In this document: in pieces, positions 6,524 through 14,721 of the stretch
Position numbering within the stretch: position 1 is the stretch's first letter
Layout of the letters: each line of letters starts with the position of its first letter
DNA from: Gammaproteobacteria bacterium
Lineage (GTDB): Bacteria; Pseudomonadota; Gammaproteobacteria; S012-40
NCBI GenBank assembly: GCA_029884425.1
Contig: JAOUHV010000020.1
Location: forward strand, 1-44,806
Length of the DNA: 44,806 bases
Direction of reading: 5' to 3'
Made by a program: the position numbers and the translations under genes
The notes under the pieces: generated by a model
The model's database searches: none
What the model was told of the DNA's origin: nothing
Seen by the model: only the letters and a program-made list of their open reading frames with translations

Positions 6524-7656
6524 GTGGAGTTGTCCTCGTGCCGGTAGGGGGAGTGGTTTTGCAGTTCCTGCATGTATTGGCGCATGGCGTGTTGTTCGCG
6601 CTGGCAATAGTCGCTGATGGCGCGGCGAAACTGCGGATCGGCAATCCAGTGCCAGGACCAGGTGGCCGTGGGCAAAAAACCACGGGCGATTTTGTGCTCG
6701 CCCTGGGCACCGGGCTCAAACGTCTGCAACTGGTTTTCAATGGCGAACTCAATGCCCTGGTAGTAGCACAGTTCAAAGTGCAGGCCGGGCAGGTTCTGGT
6801 CACAGCCCCAGTGGCGTCCCCACAGCGTGTGCTGGTTGTGGAACAGCAGTGCGCCGGCCAGATAGTTGTCACCGCGCCGGGCCAGTATCAGCAGGACTTG
6901 TTGGCCCATGCTGCGGGCGATATCGAGGAAAAACGGCAAATTCAGCGTCGCCAGCCCGTTTTTTTCTTCAAATGTGCTGCGGTAAAACCGCGTCATGGCC
7001 TGCCATTGCTCGTTGCTGGCATCACAGCCAAGAATGCGTTCGATAACCAGACCATGGGAGTGTGCCTGTTCGCGTTCTTTGCGAATTTGTTTACGCTTGC
7101 GCGAACTCAAACGCTGCAGAAAATCATCAAAGTTCGCATAACCCTGGTTGTGCCAGTGAAATTGACAGCCCAATCGCGCCAGCCAACCGGCGTTGGCAAA
7201 CGCCTGGTTGTCGGCTTCTTGCGTGAATAGCACATGGGCCGAGGACAGCTGATGCAGCTCGACCTGTTGCTGTAGTGTCTGGATGAGCTGGGCCCGTGCG
7301 GTCTCGGTGCTGGCCAGTAATCGTGGGCCACTGGCAGGGGTGTAAGGTACTGCGCAGACCAGCTTGGGGTAATAGTGCAATCCCGCTCGGCCATAGGCTT
7401 CGGCCCAGGCCCAGTCGAAGACCAGTTCACCATAAGAATTGTATTTAATATACGCCGGCAGCATGCCGATAATTCGATCAGCATCTGTGTGCAGAACATG
7501 GTGTGCCTGCCATCCCAGCGATGGACTGACGCAGCCATGGTGTTCGAGGGCGGATAAAAATTCGTACTGCAAAAATGGATTTTGCTCGCCACCCAGGAGT
7601 GATTGCCACTGGGCGATAGGGATACCAGACAGAGATTGAATGATTTGACTGTGCAT
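6511..7656 (-). CDS. FemAB-like / GNAT-fold acyltransferase (DUF482 type)
   Basis: This 381-aa protein belongs to the conserved FemAB-like family annotated in peptidoglycan biosynthesis or recognition (COG3146 type). Recognisable segments are NPFLQYEFLSALE near the start, LPAYIKYNSYGELVFDWAWAEAYGR, HYYPKLVCAVPYTPASGPRLL, SSRKRKQIRKER, ARRGDNYLAGALLF and FEPGAQGEHKIARGFLP. The GNAT-like fold suggests acyl transfer, but the substrate of this family has not been established. No signal peptide is seen. It is divergent from the Hpt-domain gene across about 55 bp and overlaps the exported protein downstream. Confidence 0.85.
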   Translation of the reverse strand: MHSQIIQSLSGIPIAQWQSLLGGEQNPFLQYEFLSALEHHGCVSPSLGWQAHHVLHTDADRIIGMLPAYIKYNSYGELVFDWAWAEAYGRAGLHYYPKLVCAVPYTPASGPRLLASTETARAQLIQTLQQQVELHQLSSAHVLFTQEADNQAFANAGWLARLGCQFHWHNQGYANFDDFLQRLSSRKRKQIRKEREQAHSHGLVIERILGCDASNEQWQAMTRFYRSTFEEKNGLATLNLPFFLDIARSMGQQVLLILARRGDNYLAGALLFHNQHTLWGRHWGCDQNLPGLHFELCYYQGIEFAIENQLQTFEPGAQGEHKIARGFLPTATWSWHWIADPQFRRAISDYCQREQHAMRQYMQELQNHSPYRHEDNSTCSA

Positions 7657-7711
7657 GATGATTTGCGGCTCGACAAGTCATCATACTAATGATCAACGGG
7701 TGAGAAATGCA

Positions 7712-8485
7712 ATGACCGATGGACTAGCGCAAAATTTGCTGGACGAACTGCGACAGGGGTATATCACTGCTCTGCCTAGCAAGGTGGAGGACATTGAGCT
7801 GCACTGTCTGGCCATGGAAAAAAGCGACGATTACGCCGAGCACTATGCCGAATTATATCGAGCAGTGCACAGTCTGAAGGGCAGCGGTGGTACGTATGGC
7901 TACCATATTATTTCTGGTATTTGTCACCAGATGGAAGATTGGCTGACGACATTGGAAAAATGCGTCAAACTTTCCTCCAGCCAGCTGGATATTCTGTTGG
8001 CCTACGTGGATCTGCTGCGCGATGCGATCAGCCATATTCAGCAAGCCGAGACCTCGTTCCAGGATATTGAGCAAACCCTGAGCGAAATCAAGAAACGTTC
8101 GCACCAAAACAAATTGCATGGTTTGGTGGTGGATCGTTCGTCCATGAATGCCAAAATCATTGCCAAAATACTGGGCGAAGACAACGTGCAATTGGCTGAG
8201 GCAAGGGACAGCATTAATGCGTTGTCGCGGGCATTGACTGAAAAATTTGATTTTGTGGTGGTGGCATCACAGGAGTTGGGGCCGCTGAGTGGTTCTGCGT
8301 TGATCGCTACGCTGAAACTGTCCAGTGGTGCCAGTGCCCAGAGCAAAACGATTTTGCTTTCCAGTAACACGCAATTGACAGAGCCAGTGGAACTTCAGCC
8401 GGATGTGGTGATCAAAAAGGATGCGAAATTGGTTTATAATCTTGAACAATCAATTATGTTGCTGGGATTGAAAAACGCGGCTTAG
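7712..8485 (+). CDS. Hpt domain fused to a degenerate receiver domain
   Basis: The 257-aa protein starts with a histidine phosphotransfer domain carrying HSLKGSGGTYG, with His53 as the phospho-accepting residue. Residues 135-252 have the strand pattern of a CheY-like receiver (LHGLVVDRSS, FDFVVVA, TILLSS, VVIKKDAK). However, one Asp of the acidic pair is Val140, leaving only Asp141, and the phospho-acceptor Asp is Ala185, while the distal Lys is kept. The receiver therefore probably cannot be phosphorylated and may act as a docking or output module. The ATG at 7712 follows GGTGAG. A DUF2835 gene starts two bases after the stop. The partner kinase is not in the window. Confidence 0.8.
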   Translation: MTDGLAQNLLDELRQGYITALPSKVEDIELHCLAMEKSDDYAEHYAELYRAVHSLKGSGGTYGYHIISGICHQMEDWLTTLEKCVKLSSSQLDILLAYVDLLRDAISHIQQAETSFQDIEQTLSEIKKRSHQNKLHGLVVDRSSMNAKIIAKILGEDNVQLAEARDSINALSRALTEKFDFVVVASQELGPLSGSALIATLKLSSGASAQSKTILLSSNTQLTEPVELQPDVVIKKDAKLVYNLEQSIMLLGLKNAA

Positions 8486-8487
8486 GT

Positions 8488-8712
8488 GTGACGTCCAAAG
8501 TATATTTTTCACTAAACATCAGTCATCAGGATTATTTGGCGCACTATCAAGGAGCGATACAGTGGGTGATCGTTCGTGCCCATGATGGACGCAAAGTACA
8601 ATTTCCTGCCTCATTGTTACGCCAATTTGTCGGCCATGATGGTGTACACGGCGCGTTCGAAATTCAGTTCGACGACAACTTCAAATTTCAATCCATGCGA
8701 CGCTTGCGCTGA
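8488..8712 (+). CDS. DUF2835 family protein
   Basis: This small protein of 74 aa belongs to the DUF2835 family found in many non-enteric gammaproteobacteria. The family pattern is visible: a FSLNIS strand, [40 protein letters not shown] and a final FKFQSMRRL. The start is a GTG two bases after the Hpt gene stop, so expression is coupled to it. The last 25 bases overlap the end of the convergent rluE gene. No function is established for the family. Confidence 0.85.
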   Translation: MTSKVYFSLNISHQDYLAHYQGAIQWVIVRAHDGRKVQFPASLLRQFVGHDGVHGAFEIQFDDNFKFQSMRRLR

Positions 8713-9293
8713 GGTGGGCCAGACTTGCCGCGTGCACGGGTTTGCGGCAGATGAACCTGTTCTTCCCGCCAGTCTCCGGGAGCTAAACCTTCCAGTGTCC
8801 ATGAGCCAATCTGATATCGAATTAACCGCAGGGTAGGAAATCCAACGGCGGCGGTCATGCGGCGCACCTGACGATTTTTTCCTTCGCTGATGGTTAGTTC
8901 CAGCCAGCTGGTGGGAATGTTTTGTCGTTCGCGGATTGGCGGATTGCGTGGCCAAAGGCTGGTGGGTTCGGCAATGCGTCGTGCCTTGGCGGGACGGGTT
9001 AAGCCATCATTGAGTTCAACGCCCTGACGAAGCTGCGATAATGCGGCATCGCTGATTTCATTTTCCACTTGCACCCAGTAGGTCTTGTCGAGTTTATGCT
9101 TGGGGTGGGCGATGCGATGCTGTAACTCGCCATCGTCGGTCAGCAGTAGCAAGCCTTCACTGTCGTAATCAAGTCTGCCTGCAGGGTAAACACCCGGCAG
9201 ATCGACAAAGTTTTTCAACGTGGTTCGTCCCTGGTCGTCCAGAAACTGTGACATCACCTGAAACGGTTTGTTGAGTAAAATGAGTCGCGCCAT
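8688..9293 (-). CDS. rluE: 23S rRNA pseudouridine synthase RluE-type
   Basis: This enzyme converts a uridine of 23S rRNA (U2457 in E. coli numbering for RluE) to pseudouridine. The 201-aa protein has the RsuA/RluB/E/F layout: [11 protein letters not shown] at the N-terminus, then [17 protein letters not shown] with the catalytic Asp in R-L-D, then KTYWVQVE and [22 protein letters not shown]. There is no N-terminal S4 domain, as expected for RluE. The C-terminus is a basic tail. It overlaps the DUF2835 gene convergently by 25 bases. Confidence 0.93.
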   Translation of the reverse strand: MARLILLNKPFQVMSQFLDDQGRTTLKNFVDLPGVYPAGRLDYDSEGLLLLTDDGELQHRIAHPKHKLDKTYWVQVENEISDAALSQLRQGVELNDGLTRPAKARRIAEPTSLWPRNPPIRERQNIPTSWLELTISEGKNRQVRRMTAAVGFPTLRLIRYQIGSWTLEGLAPGDWREEQVHLPQTRARGKSGPPQRKRRMD

Positions 9294-9474
9294 GGCTGGG
9301 AAACCGTTGTGAAATTTAAGTTTTAGGGAGGGTTGACGTTTATAGCTATGACAAAACCGGTCACAATACGCGGCATCTTACGCCGGGTTGCGGCTGAACT
9401 CATTGATGTTTAAGAGGTCAGTTCGCATCAAAAGATATCGTTTCATCAAGAGAACATTTTACCTGAAAGGTTAC

Positions 9475-10929
9475 ATGGCAAGGATTAAATTACACCGAAG
9501 TGGCTGGTTGTTGGCTGTTGCCATGTTTAGCATGAGTTCGGCCGTGTGGTCGGCCGACGAAGAACCGCAGGTGTTTTCCCCATCGCTGCGTACGCCGGCG
9601 AGCACTGGCGAAATCCTTGATCCGTTTGAAAGTCGGGCTGAGGCTTTGCGTCGTGCCAAGCGTGAGCAGGAAAAAGCCCAAAAACTAACGGATGAAAAAA
9701 AGGCGCTATCGCCTAATGACGATGACTCCTTGTTGAAGGTGCAGGCGCAGACCGTGGTGGATTTTTGGGCCAAAAGTGCCGGCGGCGTGCCGGTGGTTGA
9801 GCATTCCGATGGCACGTTGGGTGAACCGAATACCTCGGCAGTGCTGGGTTACGCGGATGTGCACAGCACCATCGACACCGCTGAAAACAAGTGGTGGGAC
9901 AACGGCCAGTTTTACGCCAGGTTGCTGTTTACCTTTGGTACCAGCCCTTCGGTGTTTGCCGGGGATGTCCAGGGTGTCAGTAATGTGGACGCACGGGGAT
10001 ATGAGGTAGGCAAACTGATGGAGCTTTGGTATCAGCATGAATACCCTTACAGTCACGCCAATGTTCGTGTCGGCATGCAGGATGTCAAAGACCGGTTTTA
10101 CCAGATGGAATATACCGGCCTGTTTGTGAACAAGTCGCTGCAATTAGATGGTGTGTTCACCCACGCGGGTTTGATGCCCACCTATCCTAACGCGTCGTTA
10201 GGGCTTACTTTTCATACCAACTTGACGCCCGGTCTGTATTGGAGTGGTGGTCTGTACGATGGCACCCCCGGGGCGACAGATGAATATTTCAATACCAGTG
10301 TCAATTCCAGTGAAGGCGTACTGAGCATGATCGAAGCTGGCTACGCCAGTGGTGAGCGGTATACCGAAGCGGGCTATTGGCGCATCGCTGCCGGTGGCTG
10401 GTATTTGAAAAAAGAAATCCACGAAATGACCGGGCTTCCCACCGTAAATGAGAAGCACATTAATCAAGCAGGGTCTTACCGCTTCGACACTTGGTGGGTG
10501 AATCGTCCTGGGGTGGGTGGTGGCTACGCGATGTTAGAGGGGCAATTGATCGACAATCTTGGTGGTTTTGCCAAGTTTGCCATGGGCGATCAATTCGTTA
10601 ATCGCCTTTACCAGTTTTGGACAGTAGGTTTGCACGTGCGAGGATTGTTGCCGGGGCGCAACTTGGACGAGTTTGGTCTGGCATTGATCCAAACGCGACA
10701 GAGCCCTTATTTTTTAGCAAACAATCCGTTGATGTACCTCTGGGACGGGGATAACGTTGTTTCCGCGAAAGCCTTGTCAGCAGAAACCATTGTGGAAGTG
10801 ACTTATCAAGCCAAGGTGCGGCATTGGCTGAAGATTCAACCCAACATGCAGTTTATTCAAAACCCCGGTATGAGCGCGTTTAATGCGGCGTCTACGGTGA
10901 TGGGGGTGCGGATGATTGCGGACTACTAG
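9475..10929 (+). CDS. OprB-like carbohydrate-type outer-membrane porin
   Basis: This is a predicted outer-membrane channel of the OprB/carbohydrate-selective porin type. From the ATG at 9475 it is 484 aa, with a signal peptide (WLLAVAMFSMSSAVWSA, cleavage near residue 27) and then a charged, coiled-coil-like stretch (RAEALRRAKREQEKAQ) before the barrel. The barrel region is rich in aromatic strand patterns (YARLLFTFG, WYQHEYPYS, YWRIAAGGWYL, YQFWTVGLHVRG) and ends in MGVRMIADY, with a terminal aromatic residue. AAAGG lies five bases before this ATG, which favours it over an upstream in-frame start at 9388. The substrate is not evident. Confidence 0.78.
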   Translation: MARIKLHRSGWLLAVAMFSMSSAVWSADEEPQVFSPSLRTPASTGEILDPFESRAEALRRAKREQEKAQKLTDEKKALSPNDDDSLLKVQAQTVVDFWAKSAGGVPVVEHSDGTLGEPNTSAVLGYADVHSTIDTAENKWWDNGQFYARLLFTFGTSPSVFAGDVQGVSNVDARGYEVGKLMELWYQHEYPYSHANVRVGMQDVKDRFYQMEYTGLFVNKSLQLDGVFTHAGLMPTYPNASLGLTFHTNLTPGLYWSGGLYDGTPGATDEYFNTSVNSSEGVLSMIEAGYASGERYTEAGYWRIAAGGWYLKKEIHEMTGLPTVNEKHINQAGSYRFDTWWVNRPGVGGGYAMLEGQLIDNLGGFAKFAMGDQFVNRLYQFWTVGLHVRGLLPGRNLDEFGLALIQTRQSPYFLANNPLMYLWDGDNVVSAKALSAETIVEVTYQAKVRHWLKIQPNMQFIQNPGMSAFNAASTVMGVRMIADY

Positions 10930-10934
10930 TCAAC

Positions 10935-10955
10935 AAAAAGGGCGCCGAAGCGCCC
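10935..10955 (-). terminator. Terminator of the Sel1 gene
   Basis: The stem GGGCGC (10940-10945) pairs with GCGCCC (10950-10955) across a tetraloop that reads TTCG on the minus strand, and is followed there by T5. It lies between the convergent porin and Sel1 genes and suits the minus-strand gene. Confidence 0.8.
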
Positions 10956-10980
10956 GTTGAGGACAAGGAGTTCAGGAGAA

Positions 10981-11352
10981 TTATTTGGCTAATTGATCTT
11001 TCCAGTATTTGGCTTGTTTCTCGTCTTTCTTCAGGCCAAACCAGCCTTCCTGGTAAGCTGCAGCCAGATATTCCTGGGCTTCGGGTACACCACCTTCGGC
11101 GGCCTTGTGATAGAGTTTTACAGCGGTAGCTTCATCCATTTGGCCGGCGGCGCCGTTGTGGTACATGGTGCCCAGCAGGAATTGTGCGCGGGCATCATTT
11201 TTCAGTGCCAGAGGCTCAAGTTTGGCGGCAGCCTTGGTGTAGTCCGAGGCTTGGGCAGCCATGAAGCCGTCTTCGAATTCTGCTGCCTGGGCAAGACCTG
11301 CCGCAGCACTGATTCCAAGAATTACGATCGACTTTTTGAAAGCGCTAAACAT
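10981..11352 (-). CDS. Exported Sel1-repeat protein
   Basis: This 123-aa periplasmic protein has a signal peptide (IVILGISAAAGLAQA, cleavage near residue 23) and two to three Sel1-type helical repeats, seen in ARAQFLLGTMYHNGAAG, EATAVKLYHKAAEGGVPEAQEYLAAAYQEGWFG and KDEKQAKYWKDQ. Sel1 repeats mediate protein-protein contacts. GAGGA lies eight bases before the ATG. It ends in a strong terminator and appears monocistronic. The partner is unknown. Confidence 0.88.
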   Translation of the reverse strand: MFSAFKKSIVILGISAAAGLAQAAEFEDGFMAAQASDYTKAAAKLEPLALKNDARAQFLLGTMYHNGAAGQMDEATAVKLYHKAAEGGVPEAQEYLAAAYQEGWFGLKKDEKQAKYWKDQLAK

Positions 11353-11496
11353 AGGGGTATCCTCTCATGGGTTCTGTCTCAGTGTTCCTGAGATATGAAT
11401 CGGACTGGGGAGAGGGGCTTTGAGCGGCAAATGCTACGGGTTTTGCCAATCGCCTCACAGAATTGAAATAGCTCATTCTGAAATGTCATTTTCGAG

Positions 11497-12066
11497 ATGA
11501 ATGTTATGAAATTTGATTTAGACAGCGGGCTGTTCAGTGGAGTGACCAATCAGCCATCGCCAAATTGCGATGCGCGTCCGCTGGGCGAAGTGATTGATTT
11601 ATTGGTGATTCATGCCATTAGCCTGCCTCCCGGCCAGTTTGGCGGCCCCTACATCAGTGACTTGTTCTGCAACCGCCTGGACGGGGCGGCGCATCCCTAT
11701 TTTGCCGAGATTCACCAGATGGAGGTGTCGGCCCACCTGCTGGTTCGTCGCCAGGGCGAGGTGATCCAGTACGTGCCGCTGCAATTGCGGGCCTGGCATG
11801 CGGGTAAGTCGGTGTTTCAGGGGCGGGAAGGCTGTAACCGTTTTTCCATTGGCATCGAGCTGGAAGGCTGTGACGACGTGCCGTTTGAGCCGGTGCAGTA
11901 TCAGGTGTTGGTGCAGCTTTGCCGGGAAATTATGCGGGCCTACCCGGCGATTACTCCTGATCGAATCGTGGGTCACAGCGATATCGCGCCGGGGCGTAAG
12001 ACCGATCCCGGCCCTTATTTCGATTGGTCGCATTTTCGCCAGCTGTTGGCCGAGGCGGTGGCGTGA
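11497..12066 (+). CDS. ampD: 1,6-anhydro-N-acetylmuramyl-L-alanine amidase AmpD
   Basis: AmpD is a cytoplasmic zinc amidase that removes the peptide from anhydro-muropeptides during cell wall recycling. In many species it also sets the level of the AmpR inducer. The 189-aa product lacks a signal peptide and shows the family residues: zinc ligands His39 (LLVIHAIS), His160 and Asp170 (GHSDIAPGRKTDPG, with Lys168), and the catalytic Glu in SIGIELEG near 121. The start could equally be Met4. It leads a three-gene run, overlapping the PAP2 gene by one base. Confidence 0.95.
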   Translation: MNVMKFDLDSGLFSGVTNQPSPNCDARPLGEVIDLLVIHAISLPPGQFGGPYISDLFCNRLDGAAHPYFAEIHQMEVSAHLLVRRQGEVIQYVPLQLRAWHAGKSVFQGREGCNRFSIGIELEGCDDVPFEPVQYQVLVQLCREIMRAYPAITPDRIVGHSDIAPGRKTDPGPYFDWSHFRQLLAEAVA

Positions 12067-12644
12067 TGGATGGTTCGCTATTGCTGTGGATTAACCAGGG
12101 GTGGGCGCATCCCTGGCTGGATGTGTACTTTGAGCTGGTATCTGCCAAGGCGGGGTTTTCGTTCCCGCTGATGGCGCTGATTATTGTGGCGCTGGGGCTG
12201 CGCTATGGTGTTGCTGGTTGGCGCGTGGGCCTGGGGTTGCTGGTGCTGGTGGTTTTTGGCGATGCTTTTGGTAATTTGCTGAAAGATGGGTTTGGTATGC
12301 CGCGCCCCTGTCTGGACTGGGCCGCGCAGCTGCGGGGCCTGGGAGACAGCCTATTTATCGGTTGCGAAGTCAGTAACAGCGGAATGCCGTCTAATCACGC
12401 ACTGAATTTCTTTTCGACCTTTGTGTTCATGAGTCTGGTGCTGCGCCGCTGGTACTGGACGACCCTGTTTTTGCTGTTGGCGGTCTCGGTAGGGCTGTCG
12501 CGAATTTATTTGGGTAGCCATTTTCCGTCGCAAGTGCTGGTCGGCGCGCTGATCGGCGCCGCATGGGGTGGGGTGTTTAGCTGGATTTGTGTTCGTCACT
12601 TCGACTTTATGCGCCAGGTTTGGCAACAACGGAGTGCAGCATGA
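12066..12644 (+). CDS. PAP2-family membrane phosphatase
   Basis: This 192-aa integral membrane protein has about five hydrophobic segments and the three PAP2 phosphatase motifs: K-x6-RP (Lys73 to Arg80-Pro81), P-S-N-H (108-111, usually PSGH) and S-R-x5-H (145-152). The Asp that normally ends the third motif is Gln156 here. The family removes phosphate from lipid phosphates such as undecaprenyl diphosphate or phosphatidate. Next to ampD, a role in recycling the cell wall lipid carrier is plausible but inferred. ATG overlaps the ampD stop as TGATG, and the gene overlaps the next one as ATGA. Confidence 0.87.
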   Translation: MDGSLLLWINQGWAHPWLDVYFELVSAKAGFSFPLMALIIVALGLRYGVAGWRVGLGLLVLVVFGDAFGNLLKDGFGMPRPCLDWAAQLRGLGDSLFIGCEVSNSGMPSNHALNFFSTFVFMSLVLRRWYWTTLFLLLAVSVGLSRIYLGSHFPSQVLVGALIGAAWGGVFSWICVRHFDFMRQVWQQRSAA

Positions 12645-13321
12645 GATGGCTGGGCGCGTTGTTGCTGTTGTGTCTGGCTCTGCCGGTGGGGGCGCAGTCG
12701 CTGCCGGCAAGTTTCGAGGCGTTTTACGAAGTCAAAAAAGCCGGCTTGCTGATGGCATTGGCGGATCGCCGCTTCGAGCAGGCAAGCCTGGTTTATCAGT
12801 CAAACTTTCGTACAACCGGCGTGGCCGCGATGGTTGCCGCAGAGGATGTACGCGAAACCAGCTGGTTGCAGCAGTCGGATGGGCTGCGTCCTACGCGCTA
12901 TCAAAAAATTCGGCGGGGTGATATCAGCGAACGGATTGAGCAGACCTTTGATTGGGCCAAGGGCGAATTGCGGATCAGCATCAATGAACAGAAAAAACAG
13001 CATTCGCTGGATCATCTGGTGCTGGATCAGGCATCGTTTCAATTACGGCTAATGCAGGATCTGGCCAAGGGTGAGCGGCAATTCAGTTACACGATTGCCA
13101 GTGACAGTCGGTTAAAACAGTACAGTGTGACTTTGCTGCGTGAAGAAACACTGCAATTGGCGAAAGTGAATTATCGCACTTTGGTGATGTTTGCCGATGA
13201 CGGCAAGACTCAAACCACATTGTGGTGCGCGCCGGAGCTGGGCTTTGTGCCGATACGCATTGCCTATCGCGAAAAAGGCATTACCTTCACTGCCAACATG
13301 GTGCGTTACAAAGCGTTATAG
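12641..13321 (+). CDS. DUF3108 family exported protein
   Basis: From the ATG at 12641 this protein is 226 aa with a clear signal peptide (WLGALLLLCLALPVGAQS). It resembles DUF3108 proteins: an N-terminal FEAFYEVKKAGLLMALADRR strand block and a C-terminal LWCAPELGFVPIRIAYREKG. These are periplasmic proteins of unknown function, often encoded by cell-envelope operons. The start overlaps the PAP2 stop as ATGA. It overlaps the convergent thioredoxin-like gene by six bases. Confidence 0.82.
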   Translation: MRWLGALLLLCLALPVGAQSLPASFEAFYEVKKAGLLMALADRRFEQASLVYQSNFRTTGVAAMVAAEDVRETSWLQQSDGLRPTRYQKIRRGDISERIEQTFDWAKGELRISINEQKKQHSLDHLVLDQASFQLRLMQDLAKGERQFSYTIASDSRLKQYSVTLLREETLQLAKVNYRTLVMFADDGKTQTTLWCAPELGFVPIRIAYREKGITFTANMVRYKAL

Positions 13322-13816
13322 TCCCGCCCACCACAGACGCGCTTTTAATCCCCAATACGTGGTGTAACCCACTTCCAGATCGCTGATGTTGCCCTGCGGA
13401 TCAATGACGAAGCTGCTGGGAAAGCCGCGAATACCATAGTGTCTGGCCATCAGACCGAGATCATCGACCAGCACCGGCGCGGTGATGCCGACCCGTTTGA
13501 CGTGCTCGCGCACCTGCGACCGGCTGCCGGATTGGGTGGCGATGGTGATCACCTGATACTCGCTGGCCAGTTTGTCGATGCTGGCGTATTCCAGTCGGCA
13601 TACGCCACACCAGGTGGCCCAAAAATGCACCAGCACCGGCTTGTCGCGCATTTGTCGCAAATCAACGGGCTTGCCGTCCAGACTAATGCCAGACAATAAC
13701 GGAGCCGCGCCGCTGGGGGCGTCCTGGCCCTGGTAAAGCTGGATAGCCCAGTAGGCAACCAGAACGATGCTGATGTTGATCAGCCAACTTTTCCAATTAA
13801 ACCTGCTTTTTTTCAT
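13316..13816 (-). CDS. Membrane-anchored thioredoxin-like protein (TlpA/ScsD type)
   Basis: This thiol-disulfide oxidoreductase has one N-terminal membrane segment (WLINISIVLVAYWAIQLY) and a periplasmic thioredoxin fold. The active site is WATWCGVC with Cys70 and Cys73, followed by the cis-Pro motif GFPSSFVID. The length of 166 aa fits TlpA, ResA and ScsD-like proteins. The start is ambiguous: ATG 13816 places the membrane segment right after the start, while an upstream ATG at 13885 would add 23 polar residues. Such proteins reduce or oxidise specific periplasmic cysteines; the client is unknown. Confidence 0.85.
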   Translation of the reverse strand: MKKSRFNWKSWLINISIVLVAYWAIQLYQGQDAPSGAAPLLSGISLDGKPVDLRQMRDKPVLVHFWATWCGVCRLEYASIDKLASEYQVITIATQSGSRSQVREHVKRVGITAPVLVDDLGLMARHYGIRGFPSSFVIDPQGNISDLEVGYTTYWGLKARLWWAGL

Positions 13817-13943
13817 GGTGATATTTTCGTCCACAGATGGTCTTATCAATAGGTAAATGCAGTCTTTTACGCGATCGGAGTGCATTTAATTTTCACCGAA
13901 CGATTGCCGATATCCTTGTCGACAATGAACAGAGAATAAACCT

Positions 13944-14306
13944 ATGGCCAAAATATTATCGGTTGATGATTCAAAAACTATTCGAGATTTGGTGAGCGCG
14001 ATACTGACGGCGCAGGGTCATGAAGTGGTGACTGCCGAAGACGGTATGCAGGCGATGGATATTGCCCGTGCACAGAAGTTTGATCTGATACTCAGCGACA
14101 TCAACATGCCGGTGATGTCGGGGATCAGTCTGGTGTCCAAGTTGCGACGGCTTGAAGGCTACGAATTTATCCCGATTGTGATGCTGACAACCGAAGGCGC
14201 GGACTACAAGAAAAACAAAGCCAAGCAATCCGGGGCGACGGGTTGGTTGCAAAAACCCTTTACCCCTGAGCGTCTGCTGGGGGCGGTCAATAAGTTGATC
14301 AGCTAA
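13944..14306 (+). CDS. Single-domain response regulator (CheY-like)
   Basis: This 120-aa protein is a lone receiver domain with all catalytic residues: acidic pair Asp8-Asp9, phospho-acceptor Asp52 (LILSDINMPVMSG), Thr82/83 and Lys104 (LQKPFTP). No output domain is present, so it must work by protein contacts, as CheY or PilG/PilH-type regulators do. No kinase or chemotaxis gene is adjacent. It is monocistronic and ends in a strong terminator. Confidence 0.92.
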   Translation: MAKILSVDDSKTIRDLVSAILTAQGHEVVTAEDGMQAMDIARAQKFDLILSDINMPVMSGISLVSKLRRLEGYEFIPIVMLTTEGADYKKNKAKQSGATGWLQKPFTPERLLGAVNKLIS

Positions 14307-14326
14307 GCTGGACGGGCGAACACAGA

Positions 14327-14359
14327 AAAGGCCGGAATAGATCCGGCCTTTTGTTTTTT
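14327..14359 (+). terminator. Intrinsic terminator of the response regulator gene
   Basis: A 10-bp stem (14327-14336 with 14342-14351) with a 5-nt loop is followed by a T-rich run interrupted by one G. It lies 20 bases past the stop codon. Confidence 0.9.
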
Positions 14360-14380
14360 GAAAATCATTGCCGCTCAATG

Positions 14381-14566
14381 TTAGTGGGATTCGTTCTTCT
14401 TTTCGCCGCAGCGTTCACATTCGTATACGGTGACCAGTTTGCCCTGTTTTACGTCAAACAGCTGCTGCTTCAGGAGTTTCCATTTGTGAAAACCACGTCG
14501 GCATAAGGTGTTGCCTTTGTGTTTGTCTGAAAGCTTGGGTCGCTTGAAGGGAATGACTTCGCCCAT
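14381..14566 (-). CDS. Small conserved zinc-ribbon-like protein
   Basis: This 61-aa protein begins MGEVIPFKRPKLSDKHKG, then has a C-x4-H-like start (LCRRGFHKWK) and ends with a C-x2-C (YECERCGEKK). Together these could form one zinc-binding ribbon. Similar small proteins occur across pseudomonad-like gammaproteobacteria without an assigned function. AGG lies upstream of the ATG. It converges on the response regulator gene across the terminator. Metal binding is inferred from the cysteine pattern. Confidence 0.75.
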   Translation of the reverse strand: MGEVIPFKRPKLSDKHKGNTLCRRGFHKWKLLKQQLFDVKQGKLVTVYECERCGEKKNESH

Positions 14567-14721
14567 ACGTACCTGTCGTTGTTAGTGGCTGAAAGGGGCC
14601 GAAAACCGTTCCATCATAGCAAGTACTGGGTTCGGGGAGAACCTGAGGTTTTGTGGTTAAATTGACTTTTGTCAGCGCCTGTCACAGGCTGGTAGTGGGT
14701 CTGCCTAAAATCGGAATTCGT

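Noticed and set aside
9294-9474. Promoter with TTGACG at 9333 before the porin gene
   Set aside because: No -10 box lies at a usable spacing, and no sigma-54 type element was found either.
12024-12065. Longer PAP2 start inside ampD
   Set aside because: The frame is open, but the ATG overlapping the ampD stop gives the normal family N-terminus and tight coupling.
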